Assembly: GCA_910574455.1 (NCBI GenBank)
Contig: CAJSYZ010000008.1
Coordinates: 3,970,707 to 4,034,706 of the forward strand
Source of the DNA: Trichaptum fuscoviolaceum
Taxonomy: Eukaryota; Basidiomycota; Agaricomycetes; Hymenochaetales; Trichaptaceae
Reading direction: 5' to 3'
DNA length: 64,000 nucleotides
Part shown: positions 29,964-41,612 of the stretch, piece after piece
How positions within the stretch are numbered: position 1 is the first letter of the stretch
Layout of the letters: each line of letters starts with the position of its first letter
Notes under the pieces: model-generated
Databases searched by the model: none
The model's input: only the letters and a program-made list of their open reading frames with translations
What the model was told of the DNA's origin: nothing
Position numbers and translations under genes: made by a program

Positions 29964-31005
29964 TCAAGCCTCGAAGTTCTTGATGTACTTATCCGGTAAG
30001 GGTGAGTGGCTTTGGCTCAGGGCCAAAGCTACAGCAAACGTGCTGTGAACGTCAATAGCTGCATCTAGTATTCCAGTACAGCAGATCATGCAAGTGAGAA
30101 CTTGAAGATGGTTGATCTTGAACAACAGAATGATAACTTACACTCTTTTTGTGCCGCTGATAGCTCGTCAGCTGCCCAGTCACTCATTGTGACCTCACTA
30201 CTCTTCTTGACGTTCAGCCTCAATACTTCTCCCACTATTTTTTCGAGCTTGACAGTCGGAGTCGGATGCTGGAACCAGAGACGAGGGTTTAAGAGCAGTT
30301 GGGACCAGGTCGGGTTTTTGGGCCAGACTTCCGGGTAGACAACGCGCGCCCAATCTGTCAGATCGACACAGGAGCGCACAGAGGTGCGAAACTTGCGCTT
30401 TATACGCACTGCGTCACCTGCCATTTCTTCTGTTAGGCCACCTCACAGGAGAAAAGATAAGTTATTCATACCGTTGATTCCTGCGGAAATTTTCATGACT
30501 GTACCATCTCCAAGGAGTTGCGCCAACGTAGGGGGAAGGTCAGTAAGAGTATGCGTCCTGACTAGATAAATGTGGTGTTGAACTGCGAGTTGGATGAGGT
30601 CCACGCGATGATTGGGCCCTTCTCCGCCACTTGCCCACTCGATGTCGATCGAGACAAATCTCCTAGCTGGTACCTGTGGCAATGAAGCATATATTGCAGT
30701 CACTGCATTGTCCACATCCAAGCCCGTGCAACACTGTATCGGAACTATATTATGGAGCCTATATTGATGTAATTCGGAGAGAGGTGTTGGTGGTTCCCCG
30801 AGAAGATCAAGAAACGTTTGCAGTTTCTTGTGTATCTAGCAACAAGTCAGTGTACAGATCTTGATATGAATGAAACAAGTACCTTCGTTTGAGCCCTTGC
30901 TGTCCACCGTTGAACGAGCTGAAAGCGGAGGACGGTGCGGAGGTGCAGGCGTGCGTAATCAAGGGAGAGGAGGATGAGAAGGATAGTACGAAGATTTGAG
31001 AACAT
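29964..31005 (-). CDS. 3'-5' exonuclease domain protein (DEDDy, WRN/RNase D-like), four exons
   Basis: Exons on the minus strand: 31005-30883, 30835-30472, 30417-30142 and 30064-29964. The introns (47, 54 and 77 bases) all have GT-AG ends, and CTAAC is visible in the second. The joined frame gives 287 residues with every split codon restoring family consensus. Exo I is SIDIEW (Asp105, Glu107). Exo II is around AGINGD (Asp164). The family signature MSDWAADELS precedes Exo III, YAAID (Tyr255, Asp259), and its Tyr codon is created by the last splice. It would remove nucleotides from 3' ends of DNA or RNA. It is a stand-alone exonuclease with no helicase or HRDC domain. The N-terminus (FSNLRTILLILLSL) is hydrophobic and could be a short anchor or targeting signal. 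The gene appears intact. Confidence 0.85.
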
Positions 31006-31353
31006 GATTCACGGTGGAATGGCTTGATGATGATCTTGGGGACAATACCCGCTCCCACTTCACACTTATACAAAGTAGTTGAAGTCAGTTTTCTGATTTC
31101 CCATTCTTCTAGAAAGAGAGAGGGAGCTATTAGTGCTTTGTACTATGACTCGGATAAACCGCAAGTTGAACTGATAGGAGATAACAAATGATTTCTTCTG
31201 GATGACTTGATTATAAGGCTTCTTTTCATTTTAAGCACAAACGAACAAGAAAATGAGTCATGTTAACTCCGAAGAAGTCGGGAGGATACAACCCACTGCA
31301 CAAGAAGCTGCTCCATCAGCTCTAGAAGGATTTTGAAGAAAGCCACGAGTAAC

Positions 31354-31797
31354 TCACCATACAACAGTCATCCCTGTACACAACCCGAAACTTGAACTAG
31401 AACCGTGCCAAAATGGGAAATGGGCCAACTTGAATGCATCCCAACCCGCTTCGGAAGGAGTAATTTGCATGAAGGCGCGTTTCTCGTCCTCGGAGCTGAG
31501 GGAATTGCGCTGTCGGCCGATGATGGACTCATACTGCACATTGAAACCGAGTGTTCTCCGTTTAGGCGGCAATGGTGGCGGGGCAGAGGTGTTTGGCAAG
31601 GAATGGGGACACGACAAGTTGACAACAACTTGGATGATGTCGAAAATGCAGTTATATTTTTCCCTTCGCAGCATTTGCAAATTGAGTTGTGAGTTGCTTT
31701 GTCGACCTTTGTGCATGCAAGCGGAATATTGGGATGCATCAAACTGCCCGGTGATACATAGCCCCGTATATACGAATCCGACCGCGCAACTTCGCAA
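31354..31797 (-). CDS. Hypothetical ORF, low support
   Basis: A 147-codon minus-strand frame whose C-terminal half (GFNVQYESIIGRQRNSL, SEDEKRAFMQITPSEAGWDA) has a protein-like composition. A GTGAGT donor-like site follows, but I could not find a splice that keeps the frame open. Overlapping plus-strand frames are also open. Family not recognised. Confidence 0.3.
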   Translation of the reverse strand: MRSCAVGFVYTGLCITGQFDASQYSACMHKGRQSNSQLNLQMLRREKYNCIFDIIQVVVNLSCPHSLPNTSAPPPLPPKRRTLGFNVQYESIIGRQRNSLSSEDEKRAFMQITPSEAGWDAFKLAHFPFWHGSSSSFGLCTGMTVVW

Positions 31798-31829
31798 CCT
31801 TCCCTCTCCTCACTGTGGTATGTGGTGAG

Positions 31830-34604
31830 AGAGTGTCGCTGTCCAGCATCCTTCCCATGTTTTTGGGCTCTTTACGCCGCTCAGGCCAGGCGAACTTAGG
31901 CTTAGATGTCGATTGAGCAGGGATTCCTGAAGTGAGAGTAGACGGTAGGGATAGAGACTCATCCCGACTTACTGCTCAGCGCGAGTCCTGTGGCCGCTTA
32001 TTGTTGAGCTTGAGATGGTCGAGGAAAAGAGGAATGATGGAACGAGAAGAAGCTGACACGGCCATCGTTCCTTCCGGTGACAAGAAAGTCGGAGTCGTAC
32101 TGGAAAGTTGTCACTGATGAGTCGGGGATACAGGAATGTGAAGAAAATCATACCCATTTGCAGATTCCATACGCGAACGGATGTGTCCAATCCCCCTACC
32201 CCCACCCCAAGAAAAGAAGACTATAATTTTCGGCGTAAATCTTATGCAGATGTTCTCGGAGAACGTATAGACATTCCCCGTGCCGATGCTCCAAAGCTGA
32301 AGAAGCCCGTGAGTATTATGATTCAAAAATTAAAAGAACAGCTTACTCGAGAAGTACAGTAGTAGCTTTCGCTCACTGATTACTGCACGCATACATCCTC
32401 TCCTCGTGCCTGTGAGGGCCGGTTCAGTAACTTGCCTCTTTGCACATCCGAAACGTCGGTGATGCGTCTCGCAATTCAAAACCTGGGAGGAGCGGACCTC
32501 GGATGCAAGTGCAGCAACCAGTTTTAACGTCCTGCTCTCTGAGCTGGTCATCAGCCACCACTGACGATGAGCTCTCTGGCATAGCCCTGTCCCTCGGAGA
32601 AGGTTCACTCATGATATATGGTGACGGATGTAACCACCCTACCATCACAAATCGCTGAAGAAGTTTGTGTTGTCAACTGTGGAGGTGGACGCGTGCGCAT
32701 GTGTGCTCGCCATTGCTTTAGTCGGTGGGGGAATACGCGTCGGCATAAATCTGCGAGAGAATCCTGGGTCAAGAATTGGGGCGCCTGCTGTGGGCGCAGT
32801 AAATTGCGTAGACGGCAGTGGTTTCGTTCCTCTGCAAAAGCGGTCGAACTCCTACCCCCTTGGTTTCCATACGAGCCTAGAGACGTTTTACGCGAGCTGC
32901 GCGAGGCGTTGAAACCGATAGAACAATTTGAGCGTGCCGAGACAGGCAAAGCGCGAGTCGGCAGATGCGCGGCGGAAGAAAGAGGTCTATCAGAGTTGTA
33001 CATGGTCCCGCATGGTGTTGGGAGAGAATCGGGACGTGCAGGAGGAATTCGATGTTGAAAATTGGTAGAAAAGTGAAGAAGAGAATCTGCGGTGACTTGG
33101 GCGTTGGGATACAGTGGTAGTTGAGGAGGAGGCCATGACTACGTCAGTTCGCTACTGAAAAGTCACTTGAGGCCATCAACGATATTATAGAGCTTACTCA
33201 TCTTGGATGATTGGATAAAGTGTGTCTGTAAGGTGGTTCCTGCCCTAGGCTGCCAGTGCCAGTGTGTAAGATGATCCCGTGTCAACTCAACTGTACATCC
33301 TACGGCAGCGGCTGTTCCTTTTTCCGATAATTGCATAGGATGCAATCAATAGTGGAGGGTGCGGGCCAAGATGTAATCCTGGAGAGCAGAATGTAGTGTT
33401 AAACAGAAAATACACCAGGACGTAAGACAACCTGAGGAAGTTCTCTGTTAACGAGCCTGGTTGTAACAGCAACCCACCAAAAGTTTCCTATGCAGTTTGT
33501 CCGTTAGACCGCAGACCGCGGGAGTCCAAGTACGCCTTTCCACACCAGGACCGAAATAAGCGACTTCGCACACAGATTCTCCTTTCCTCTCACAGAGAAC
33601 GTATAGCCTCCCGTCCGTAAGAAATTCTTGTAATCTACAATGCGCACTTTTAGGGGGGTAGAGGTTGATGTGATTCCAGTATGATTGATCAGATGCGAAC
33701 TCATAAATATGAGAAGTGCCACCTAAAGTACCTAAAGTAAGGGAACTTGAAGGGACGAAGACAAAGACGGAGTAGTTGTCTTCGGTTTGGCCCGATTACT
33801 CGTGAGCCAGCAAAAGTTTTTGCGGACACCCCTGTAACAGCGAAGGCCCTTCTCTATTGCCATTTAAAGGGGAAAAGATACCTCTGACCGGCATCTTTTA
33901 TTCGGAGACCAACATCGCAGGATACAATCTCGAGATAATGAGAAGAGGTTGTTAATGTCGCTCGGTTGAGGGATAGACGCGAATGGAATGAGAGAATCTC
34001 GTTCGGATGTTCTACGATGGATGAGAGAATATGAAGAAGTGCTGGACACCAGTCGTTCATCCTGTATTCTGTTTTGCTCCATTGCTCTGCGAAACGATAC
34101 AAAAATTAGAGTTCTGATCTCTACATCTATTTGGTAGGTCACTGACCTGCATAAATTCCATCATCATGACTCCGATTCTATTCTCACGTAACCTCCCGTG
34201 CTCAATCCCATAGCTATGGTGATAGCATCCTGCACGTAAGCTATCTTTGGTTCAATTCCTCCAAGAGTCCTCACAGTCCATTCCCTACAGCAATCCTCCG
34301 TGGTGGTTCGTGCCATAGCAGTCCATCTTCATAGACAGGCAGGATTATTCGAAGCAGCGAGTCGACTGAGATAAAAACGAGAAGAAGTTGATCCTCCTAA
34401 GAAACAAGTGATGGTATTGGTATCACTGTGGTCGGAAGGACAAACCACATTGAGGATATGCTTGTTGAAAGAAAGATGAGCTCTACCGCAAGGCCACCTT
34501 GAACTATGCGTATCAGCACATACCCTCCAATGCTTGCTTGAGATGAAGATGATTGTAGAGCATGCCCGTCCGAGATATCCGAGTTTGTTGAGGAATGTCT
34601 CGTC
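31830..34604. other. Host region without a recognised gene
   Basis: Open frames of 60-145 codons occur on both strands, for example plus 32618-33058 and minus 33504-33722 and 33854-34102. None shows a family motif, and opposite frames are equally open. Possible decayed genes; nothing firm can be called. Confidence 0.3.
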
Positions 34605-34608
34605 GCGA

Positions 34609-35785
34609 TGAAAACAAAATAAATGATAAGGGGGTGGGAGTGTAGGGAACCCGGAAAGAATAAAAGAGTAGAAAAAGAAAACAAAGAGAGAGAAAAAAAC
34701 AATGAAGGAACAACAGAGACGACGCCCGTACGTCCGTCAACCGTTATTCCCACTAACGAAGGCCCGTGGCCGTGTCCCGCCCTCGAGAGAACCCCAGAGG
34801 AAATCCGCAAGCTTGGCTATTGAGCCCCAGAGACCCGTCGTTCCGTCGAAAGAACTAAGGCGACAGTAGAACGCGCCTATGCGCAAGCACTGAACCCCGT
34901 CGTCCGTCCAAGAGTCTTCTGCGCGGCCGCGCCCTCGCGAGAAGTCCGAAGACAAGAAACAAAGCCCCAGTAAGAATGGCTCTTGAGGCCCCTAGTCTTC
35001 GCCCGTCGAAAGAACTAACCGTCGTGTCGAACGCGCTCACAGCGCAGACGTCCAACGGTAATCCCGCTCCGTCCCAAGCGCGCACACACTTAGATAGTAG
35101 TGGTCGGGGAAAGAAAGCTAAATTTTCACACGGTCTACATGACGTGCTTAACACAAGTTATTATCGCGTGTGAACCGGCTACTCCGGTCACCGCTACTAG
35201 GCTGAGTCCCCGTCTTTGTCCCCGTCCCTCAATTGGCAACCCTATTCCCACGCCACTCGCGCACGTCGCCACCAAGTGTCCGTTATGTGACGTCCGTTAG
35301 TTCCCTTGTCCGTCACCCTGTTCTCCCACGCCACGCGCACACACTTGTCCGTCGCCACACTTATGTCGCCGGCCGGTTGCACGCCCGTACGCACGTCCGT
35401 TCGAACAGATGTTCGCCCGTTCGCTCATCCACCCATGCAAGCGTCCGTCGGATGCTCACCAGTGAGTCCCTTGCTTTGGCAGTTCTTTCACCCGTGCTCA
35501 GGTACAGTTTTCCCTGGGCTATCTGACTTCGAGTGTCGTCCGGCGGCCTTGCTGCTTGTCCGGTGTCCGTCGGGTGCACTGTCTTGCGGCCGTTGGATGT
35601 ACTTGAGCGACTCCGCTTTCCGGCCTTGCGTCTTTCGCACTGTTGCTACGCTCTGGGCTTGCTGGTATGCTTCCGAGTCTTGTACTTGAGCGACTTCGGT
35701 TTCCGGGTGCTTACTTTGTCTTCCGGGTGCCACTGTCGTGTCCGGCGGGCTTCGTACGAACACTGGATGAAATCCAAGTGTTACA
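34609..35785 (-). repeat. E4 3' LTR (1,177 bp)
   Basis: Minus-strand sense: TGTAACACTTGG at 35785 to GTTTTCA at 34609. The polypurine tract AAAGTGGGGGGGAGA (35786-35800) abuts it. Rich in CCGTC and CGTCCG words. Confidence 0.95.
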
Positions 35786-36603
35786 TCTCCCCCCCACTTT
35801 TGAATAGTGACCTCCTGGTCACTTTGCCTTCCCTGACTGGCGTGTTTCAATGTGGGGTTGCGTGCTTCGCAAGGTAGATGCTCTGTTTCACTTGGTCTCG
35901 TGATCTTGCGCGCGTTTGAATCGACTAGCTGTCCGTCGTGCATGCTATGCGCCTTGGTGGCTCTTGACTGCGTCTGGTAGGTCGCTTGGCTGCTTGAGAA
36001 ATCGCGAAAATTTTCGGCACCTGACTGGTCGGTCTCTCAATGTCGTCCGTGGGCCGTCCCCGCATTCTACGTGTCTCTATCCCCAATTCTCTCTCCCTCC
36101 CTTCCCATCCCCTTCCCCTTCGTCCTCCTTCCTTCGTGCCATCTTCGTGTGCGCACCCTGTCCCTTCTAGCGATCGCGCGCGCGTAGTTGCCGCTCGTCC
36201 GTGCCTTCGCATGTCCTCCGTTTCACCTCTCCCCTCCTCTCGTCTCTCTTCCCGTTCCCTCTTCCTCTTCCTCTTCATCCTCTTCCTCTTCATCCACATT
36301 ACATGCTACTATCTACTGTATTCGGTGTTGATTTGTTATCTTTTTTTTTTTGCGATGATTTTTTTTTTTTTTTTTTTTTTTTTTGATGACTTAGAATCGA
36401 AGAGAAAACAAAGGAACGAAGGCAATATGATAGGAATAATAATATGTGCGATTAGTTAATTAGAATGAGACTTGTGTGAGATTGAAATGAAATGAAATGT
36501 GTCTGTCAATGGTCCGTGATTCTATGCTCTATGACGATGTGGTATGAAACAAAGTCCGAAATGAAAGGAAAAAAAAAAAAAAAAAAATTGCTGCTATAAG
36601 TGA

Positions 36604-39600
36604 TCAAAATAACTTTTTAAACCCGGTCTTGAAACGCGCGGGCAATGAAGTGATGGCGTGTTTCCATGCAAATGCTTTGCGTATGCTGCTGCTGTTGCTG
36701 TTGCTGCTGTTGTCTGTGTTTCGGAGTCCGGCATCCGTTTCTATAAATTCTAGAGTCCCCGTCCCTTGTGCTCGCGGTCGCAGTACCATCCTCCGTGTCT
36801 CCGTAGGTTCTTCATGTCCTTCCTGCTCTTCCCTTGAACCCTCTGAGCCGTCCTGGCTATCGTCTTTGTCGTCCAGCTCCTCAATGTCCGTGTTGTCCCC
36901 ATCCCTGTCGTCTCCTTTGTCCTCCGGTCCATCTTCCTCCTCCTCTTCGCTCTCGTCTTGGTCTTCTCCTTCTTCGCCTTCTACCGTATCCTCCGCCAAC
37001 TCGTCAAGCTCCGCCTTTGACATTTCTGCTAGTTCTTCTGGCGTAATGTCAATGGCTTCGCGCGCAAAATAGGGAATGACCCTGAAGGCACCAAACCTTG
37101 CCCGAGAGACCGCGCCGTCGAGCTCTGCAAGAATATAGGACCCTCCAGCTGTCCGTCGCAAGACCACATATGGACCCAGATATCTTGGTTTGGTCTTCTT
37201 GTTCAGTTCCTTCTCGACCCTTGTGTTACGGACCAGTACCAGTTCTCCGGGCTTAAATATTCGCTTCGAGATGGTATGTTGGTACTTCTTTTCGAATTCA
37301 CGCGCACCGGCATTGCGAGCCTTCAGGATCTTCTCATGCGCCTTTTTCAAATCTCGAGGCCGTTTCAATAGCTGCTTTGCTCGTATCGCCAGCAGGTCTT
37401 CCGGAGATAGTTTGCTCGACGGTGCCGGGACCATATACGTCGCTTCCGCTAAGTCAAATGGTAAAATCGGCTCGACCCCGTGCGCCATCTCGTACGGAGA
37501 CATGCCCGTTGCCTTCTGGACTGTAATCCTTTCGGCCCAGAACACGGCATGGACGACGCTTGGCCACTTAGAGACGTCTCCCTTGACCATCTTCATGATC
37601 GCTTCACGGACGTCCCTATGCCTTCGCTCGACGGCCCCGTTTGCCTGTGAATTGTAAGCCGAAATGCGTATTGGATGGACTTTATACCGCTTGTACAGAT
37701 CCGCTACCGCTTCCGCCACGAATGGCTTACCATTGTCCGTCACTATCTCGTGCACCGGCCCCCAGCGGCAGAAAATTTCTTCAAAAATGAAACTCTGCAC
37801 TGTCCGCGCGGTCTCGGTCCGTAGGGCTCGCCATTCCGCCCACGACGTCAAAGAATCTCGGGCCTGTATAATATACTTATAACCACCCGCTGCGGGCATC
37901 AGCATCGTATCAATGAAGACTTTATGAAACAATGGTGCGGGTGCCGCAACCACTGGCGGAATGCGCTGTAGTTTATACTGACGCGTCTGACAGTCATGAC
38001 AGGTCCGCACAAACCACTTCACATCCTGTTCCATTGCTGGCCACCAGAATCGCCTTCGCAAGCTCTCTTTCACTGCGAAAACTCCTTTGTGCCCCAGCTC
38101 GTCATGAGCCATCGACATCAAGCTTGTCCGCTTGGCCTGTGCCGGCACTATCCTGTGCTTCCCATCTGGGCTCTTTCGCCATAACTTACCGTCGCGCTCA
38201 AAATATTCTGAGGCTTGTCGAACCAAGTGCTTGAACTCTTCGTCCGTCATCCCTTCTGGTCGCTCTGGTTCGCGCAAGAACTGCCTGACCAACTCTAAGC
38301 GCTCTTCCTGCCGTCTTCGCCTGTCCGTCATCGGTGGTCGAGGCTCGCCTTCCCCATCTTCTTCAGCCTGTCCGTCCATCGCCAGCACCTCCTTCGCGTT
38401 CTCGGACCCTTCCCATTTCTCCCAGCCTTCCATCAGAAACCCGTACGCCTCGTCAAGCCATTCCTCATCCTCCTCTCCCCCCTCGGCCTCCCCTTCCGCG
38501 CGTCTCCGTCTCGACATCCCATCGGCCCCTCGGTGTCCCACCCCTGGTACGTGAACCAGCTTGAACTGAAATAGAAGGATGCCCGCAATCCAACGATTGA
38601 TAGTCGCATTTGGCTGAATGTCCGGATTGTTAATCATGCCCTTGATGTATTTGGCATCGACTTCTACGACCAGGTTCTTGATACCAATAATGTATACCCT
38701 GACGGCCCTAAGCGTCCTGAACAGTCCATAAAGCTCGATCTTCGCCTGTGAGTAGTTTGATTCGCGTGCATTCCATGTGCCGGACCCAAAGCGATTCGGG
38801 TACCTGCGTCCGTCGGCCCCTTCTTGAAAGAGAATGTACCCAAACCCTATGATAGATGAGTCCACGGCGAGTATCACTGCCCGGTCGCATTCATAGTCTA
38901 TCGGCCTCAGTGCTGGGCAATTCACTATGCGGTCCTTGAGCAGGTCCATTGCTTCAGCATGCGCGCGCTCCCAGCGAAATTCAATATTCTTCTTTGTCAG
39001 GTCCGTTAGCGGCCTTGCAATGCGTCCGTAGTCCTGAATAAAGATACGAAGGACACTTGCCGTCCCTAGGAATCCTCGCACCTCTGTGACATTCCTGGGC
39101 TCAGGCCAGTCGACTATTTTCTTGACTTTCGACTCATCTGGCACGCGTCCTTCATAAGTGCACTTGTTCCCGACTATCATGCCAGCTTCGCGCGCAATCG
39201 TCATTTTCGGCCCTGATACTGTGACGCCGTAAGTCTTCAAGACTTGCAAGATTTTGTTGTCCCGTAGCAGGTGCTCCCAGACGAATCGTCGAATCCCCGG
39301 GTTTCCTGGGATGGTCTCATATGTCCCATCCGGTAGTTCATAACGAGTCTTCGGCCCCTTCGTGACAATATCGTCGACAAACGGTTCCGTCACCTCAGGG
39401 ATGAATTCTTGAAGCATAAAACAGACGTCGTTGTGTAAGATCTGCATCGAGTTGGTGTATCCCATAGGAATTGAAGTCAGTCGAAATGTCCCCATTGGCG
39501 TCTGAAAAGTCGTCATGTCCCGCGAACGGACGTCGAGCTTCCGTTGGTCGAACGCCACATATAGATCATACGAAGAATAGCACGCGCGTCCCGCGTAGGA

Positions 39601-41400
39601 CTCCCCGAGCTGATCCACGAACGGCGGTACGGCCGCGTCCTTAATCGCCACGCCATTCAACGGTTGCAGGTCATGCACCAGTCGGAGAGACTTGCCGTCT
39701 TTCTTCACAACGCAGAACCACCGGCTTCGATACGACGCACTCGAAGGTTCGTAAATCCCAGAAGCTATCTTGTCTTTGATAATGCTGATAACTTTCTCCC
39801 GGATGCCATTAGGTATAGGAATGTTCTTGAGGACCCACGGAACATGTTCGATTGTCGGAATCCTGACTGGCGGAAAATAGTGCTCGTCGAACGTGCCCTT
39901 CTCGGACTCGTCCCAAGCCATCGCGTCTTCATGAGCCTTCGCCATCCACTTGACTAGCTTGACTTCTTCGAGCGTCAGAAATTCCCCTGGGTTCCAGTCC
40001 ATGGCGTCGTGCCGTTCTTGCGTCAATCGACGGCCTGGCGTAAAATCCGGCGGACACACTGGCAAGTCCGGTAGCCCCTCCAATGGGTTTGGATGCCTTA
40101 TCCTCTCGATGCGCATTTCTTCGGGCATCGTCGTTGGAACGGGTCGAACTTTATTTGCGACGGCCTTATACGCAAAGGACTCCCCGAACTCCTCCCTCCA
40201 GTCCACTTTCTTCAAACCCCTTAGTTGCTTCGCCAAGCCATTCTTCTGGTAATCCTCTTCCCTGGCTACCCACCATCCATCCGGGCCAGATTCTACCACC
40301 CCAAGCGCTGTCAGGTTCTCTCCTTGAGCCCTCGAGCCTCTTTTATCCTTCGAGTTCCTCAGTTCCACCCCTTCCCAGAACCCTATGACCTCTTTCCCGT
40401 GCCCCCTCTCAATCTCTCGCTCCTCCTTCTCTTGCCTGCCCCCTTCTGGGTTCTCTTCCCTTAGGACCATGTCCACCCACGTCCGTAGCTCCGCTATCCG
40501 GACCCTCGCTCCCTCACAACCCCTCCCCCCTTCACCTTCTAGTTGTCTCTCCATCTCTCGAGCTAACATGTCCACACCCCGGAACCATGTTTGCACCTCC
40601 CCGTCTTCCCCAGCCTCTCCCCTTTCTCTCCACGAGCTCTTGTAGTCTTCGGCCAGCCTCTTCACCAAGCCCTCGAACTCGCACCATGCTTCAAGTCTCT
40701 CCTTCCCCTCAACTCCCTGTTCTCCTTTCTCTTCCTTATCCGACTCTTTCTGCGCTCTCCCCTGCGCTTCCCCTTCCCAGACTTCGCCCGCAGCCAGGCT
40801 TGGGTTCCTGGTGTGAACCTCGTCTTTCTGTTCTATCCGCGCACGCAGCTGTATAGACCGCGCCCGCTGGCCTCTGCGCACTTGCTCACACAGACTTCTA
40901 CCTCGCTCGAACGGAATTTCTGATCCGTCTGCCCACACCACTCTATTCTGCAGCCCTACTCTACACATTCCGTTCGCTACGTCTGCCTTCAGGTCGAGAC
41001 ACTCGAACTTCCGGTGTCCCGGCCTCCAGCAATAGAAACACCCGAGCCCGCTGCCATGCCCCGGGTTCGTTCTCCTAGCTCCCCTCGTTGCTTCCCCGTT
41101 CCTAACTCTCTCTTCTGGACTTCGCAGGCCCACAGCCAGCCCCCTCTGCTCCCTTATCAACGACACCGCGTTTGCTGTCGCGCGCGCTGTCACTTCCGTA
41201 ACCTCCTCTACCAACCTTCTTATTACCTCGGCTTCCTTCACGAGTTCTTCCAGACTCATTTCCTCTAGCGGGCTCATCAGTGCGCCCTCTACACCTCCTG
41301 TTTGTTCGTCTAACCAGGGCCCCAGGCCACCAGACGACCTTGCGTCACGGACCATCGTTCTCGCCGCTTCCAGTGCAGCTCTAACTGCCTCGACATCCAT
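36604..41400 (-). CDS. pol: E4 Pol-type polyprotein (zinc knuckle, RT, RNase H, integrase)
   Basis: One intact 1,598-residue ORF. A helical N-terminus is followed by a CCHC knuckle CFYCWRPGHRKFEC (residue 121), a Glu/Lys/Arg-rich helical spacer, reverse transcriptase (VVKKDGKSLRLVHDLQPLN; FVDD at 674-677), RNase H (ILAVDSSIIGFG, about 845), integrase zinc domain (His1100, His1105, Cys1135, Cys1138), DDE residues Asp1165, Asp1223 and Glu1259 (35 residues between the last two), and a GPY module (RYLGPYVVL). The C-terminus is strongly acidic and then basic. No D-T/S-G protease motif and no capsid domain are seen before the RT, although related Agaricomycete polyproteins have both. Only about 210 bases separate it from the 5' LTR, so no separate gag fits. 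Confidence 0.9.
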   Translation of the reverse strand: MDVEAVRAALEAARTMVRDARSSGGLGPWLDEQTGGVEGALMSPLEEMSLEELVKEAEVIRRLVEEVTEVTARATANAVSLIREQRGLAVGLRSPEERVRNGEATRGARRTNPGHGSGLGCFYCWRPGHRKFECLDLKADVANGMCRVGLQNRVVWADGSEIPFERGRSLCEQVRRGQRARSIQLRARIEQKDEVHTRNPSLAAGEVWEGEAQGRAQKESDKEEKGEQGVEGKERLEAWCEFEGLVKRLAEDYKSSWRERGEAGEDGEVQTWFRGVDMLAREMERQLEGEGGRGCEGARVRIAELRTWVDMVLREENPEGGRQEKEEREIERGHGKEVIGFWEGVELRNSKDKRGSRAQGENLTALGVVESGPDGWWVAREEDYQKNGLAKQLRGLKKVDWREEFGESFAYKAVANKVRPVPTTMPEEMRIERIRHPNPLEGLPDLPVCPPDFTPGRRLTQERHDAMDWNPGEFLTLEEVKLVKWMAKAHEDAMAWDESEKGTFDEHYFPPVRIPTIEHVPWVLKNIPIPNGIREKVISIIKDKIASGIYEPSSASYRSRWFCVVKKDGKSLRLVHDLQPLNGVAIKDAAVPPFVDQLGESYAGRACYSSYDLYVAFDQRKLDVRSRDMTTFQTPMGTFRLTSIPMGYTNSMQILHNDVCFMLQEFIPEVTEPFVDDIVTKGPKTRYELPDGTYETIPGNPGIRRFVWEHLLRDNKILQVLKTYGVTVSGPKMTIAREAGMIVGNKCTYEGRVPDESKVKKIVDWPEPRNVTEVRGFLGTASVLRIFIQDYGRIARPLTDLTKKNIEFRWERAHAEAMDLLKDRIVNCPALRPIDYECDRAVILAVDSSIIGFGYILFQEGADGRRYPNRFGSGTWNARESNYSQAKIELYGLFRTLRAVRVYIIGIKNLVVEVDAKYIKGMINNPDIQPNATINRWIAGILLFQFKLVHVPGVGHRGADGMSRRRRAEGEAEGGEEDEEWLDEAYGFLMEGWEKWEGSENAKEVLAMDGQAEEDGEGEPRPPMTDRRRRQEERLELVRQFLREPERPEGMTDEEFKHLVRQASEYFERDGKLWRKSPDGKHRIVPAQAKRTSLMSMAHDELGHKGVFAVKESLRRRFWWPAMEQDVKWFVRTCHDCQTRQYKLQRIPPVVAAPAPLFHKVFIDTMLMPAAGGYKYIIQARDSLTSWAEWRALRTETARTVQSFIFEEIFCRWGPVHEIVTDNGKPFVAEAVADLYKRYKVHPIRISAYNSQANGAVERRHRDVREAIMKMVKGDVSKWPSVVHAVFWAERITVQKATGMSPYEMAHGVEPILPFDLAEATYMVPAPSSKLSPEDLLAIRAKQLLKRPRDLKKAHEKILKARNAGAREFEKKYQHTISKRIFKPGELVLVRNTRVEKELNKKTKPRYLGPYVVLRRTAGGSYILAELDGAVSRARFGAFRVIPYFAREAIDITPEELAEMSKAELDELAEDTVEGEEGEDQDESEEEEEDGPEDKGDDRDGDNTDIEELDDKDDSQDGSEGSREEQEGHEEPTETRRMVLRPRAQGTGTLEFIETDAGLRNTDNSSNSNSSSIRKAFAWKHAITSLPARFKTGFKKLF

Positions 41401-41593
41401 CTTTCAACCAGACCTTGTTCGTCCTGGCTTTCTCTTTCAGTCCTTCAGACTACTAATTCGAACCCTTCCCTGCCGGTTCAGTGTCTTGTCACAAGTTCCT
41501 TTTCACTATTTCTTTTTCTCAATGAAATCTGTAAACTACTTTGGCCCGAAGGCGACAATAAATCTTTTTGGGTTATACACAAAAGAACCACCC

Positions 41594-41610
41594 CCTCGCG
41601 GTGGGCTCCA
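41594..41610 (-). promoter_or_regulatory. E4 tRNA-type primer binding site
   Basis: Two bases inside the 5' LTR the minus strand reads TGGAGCCCACCGCGAGG. The leading TGG is as expected for pairing with a tRNA 3' CCA end. I cannot name the tRNA. This contrasts with the self-priming sites of E1-E3. Confidence 0.55.
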
Positions 41611-41612
41611 GA

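Noticed and set aside
32605..33058. Overlapping 130-147 codon frames on both strands
   Set aside because: Neither strand shows a motif or splice pattern that favours it; GC-rich composition explains the openness.
34609..35785. Frames such as 34976-35173 and 35306-35689 as host genes
   Set aside because: They recur identically at 41,980-42,693 because they lie in the E4 LTRs.
36629..37072. Ser/Pro-rich plus-strand frames opposite the E4 ORF
   Set aside because: They mirror the acidic C-terminus of E4 Pol on the other strand.
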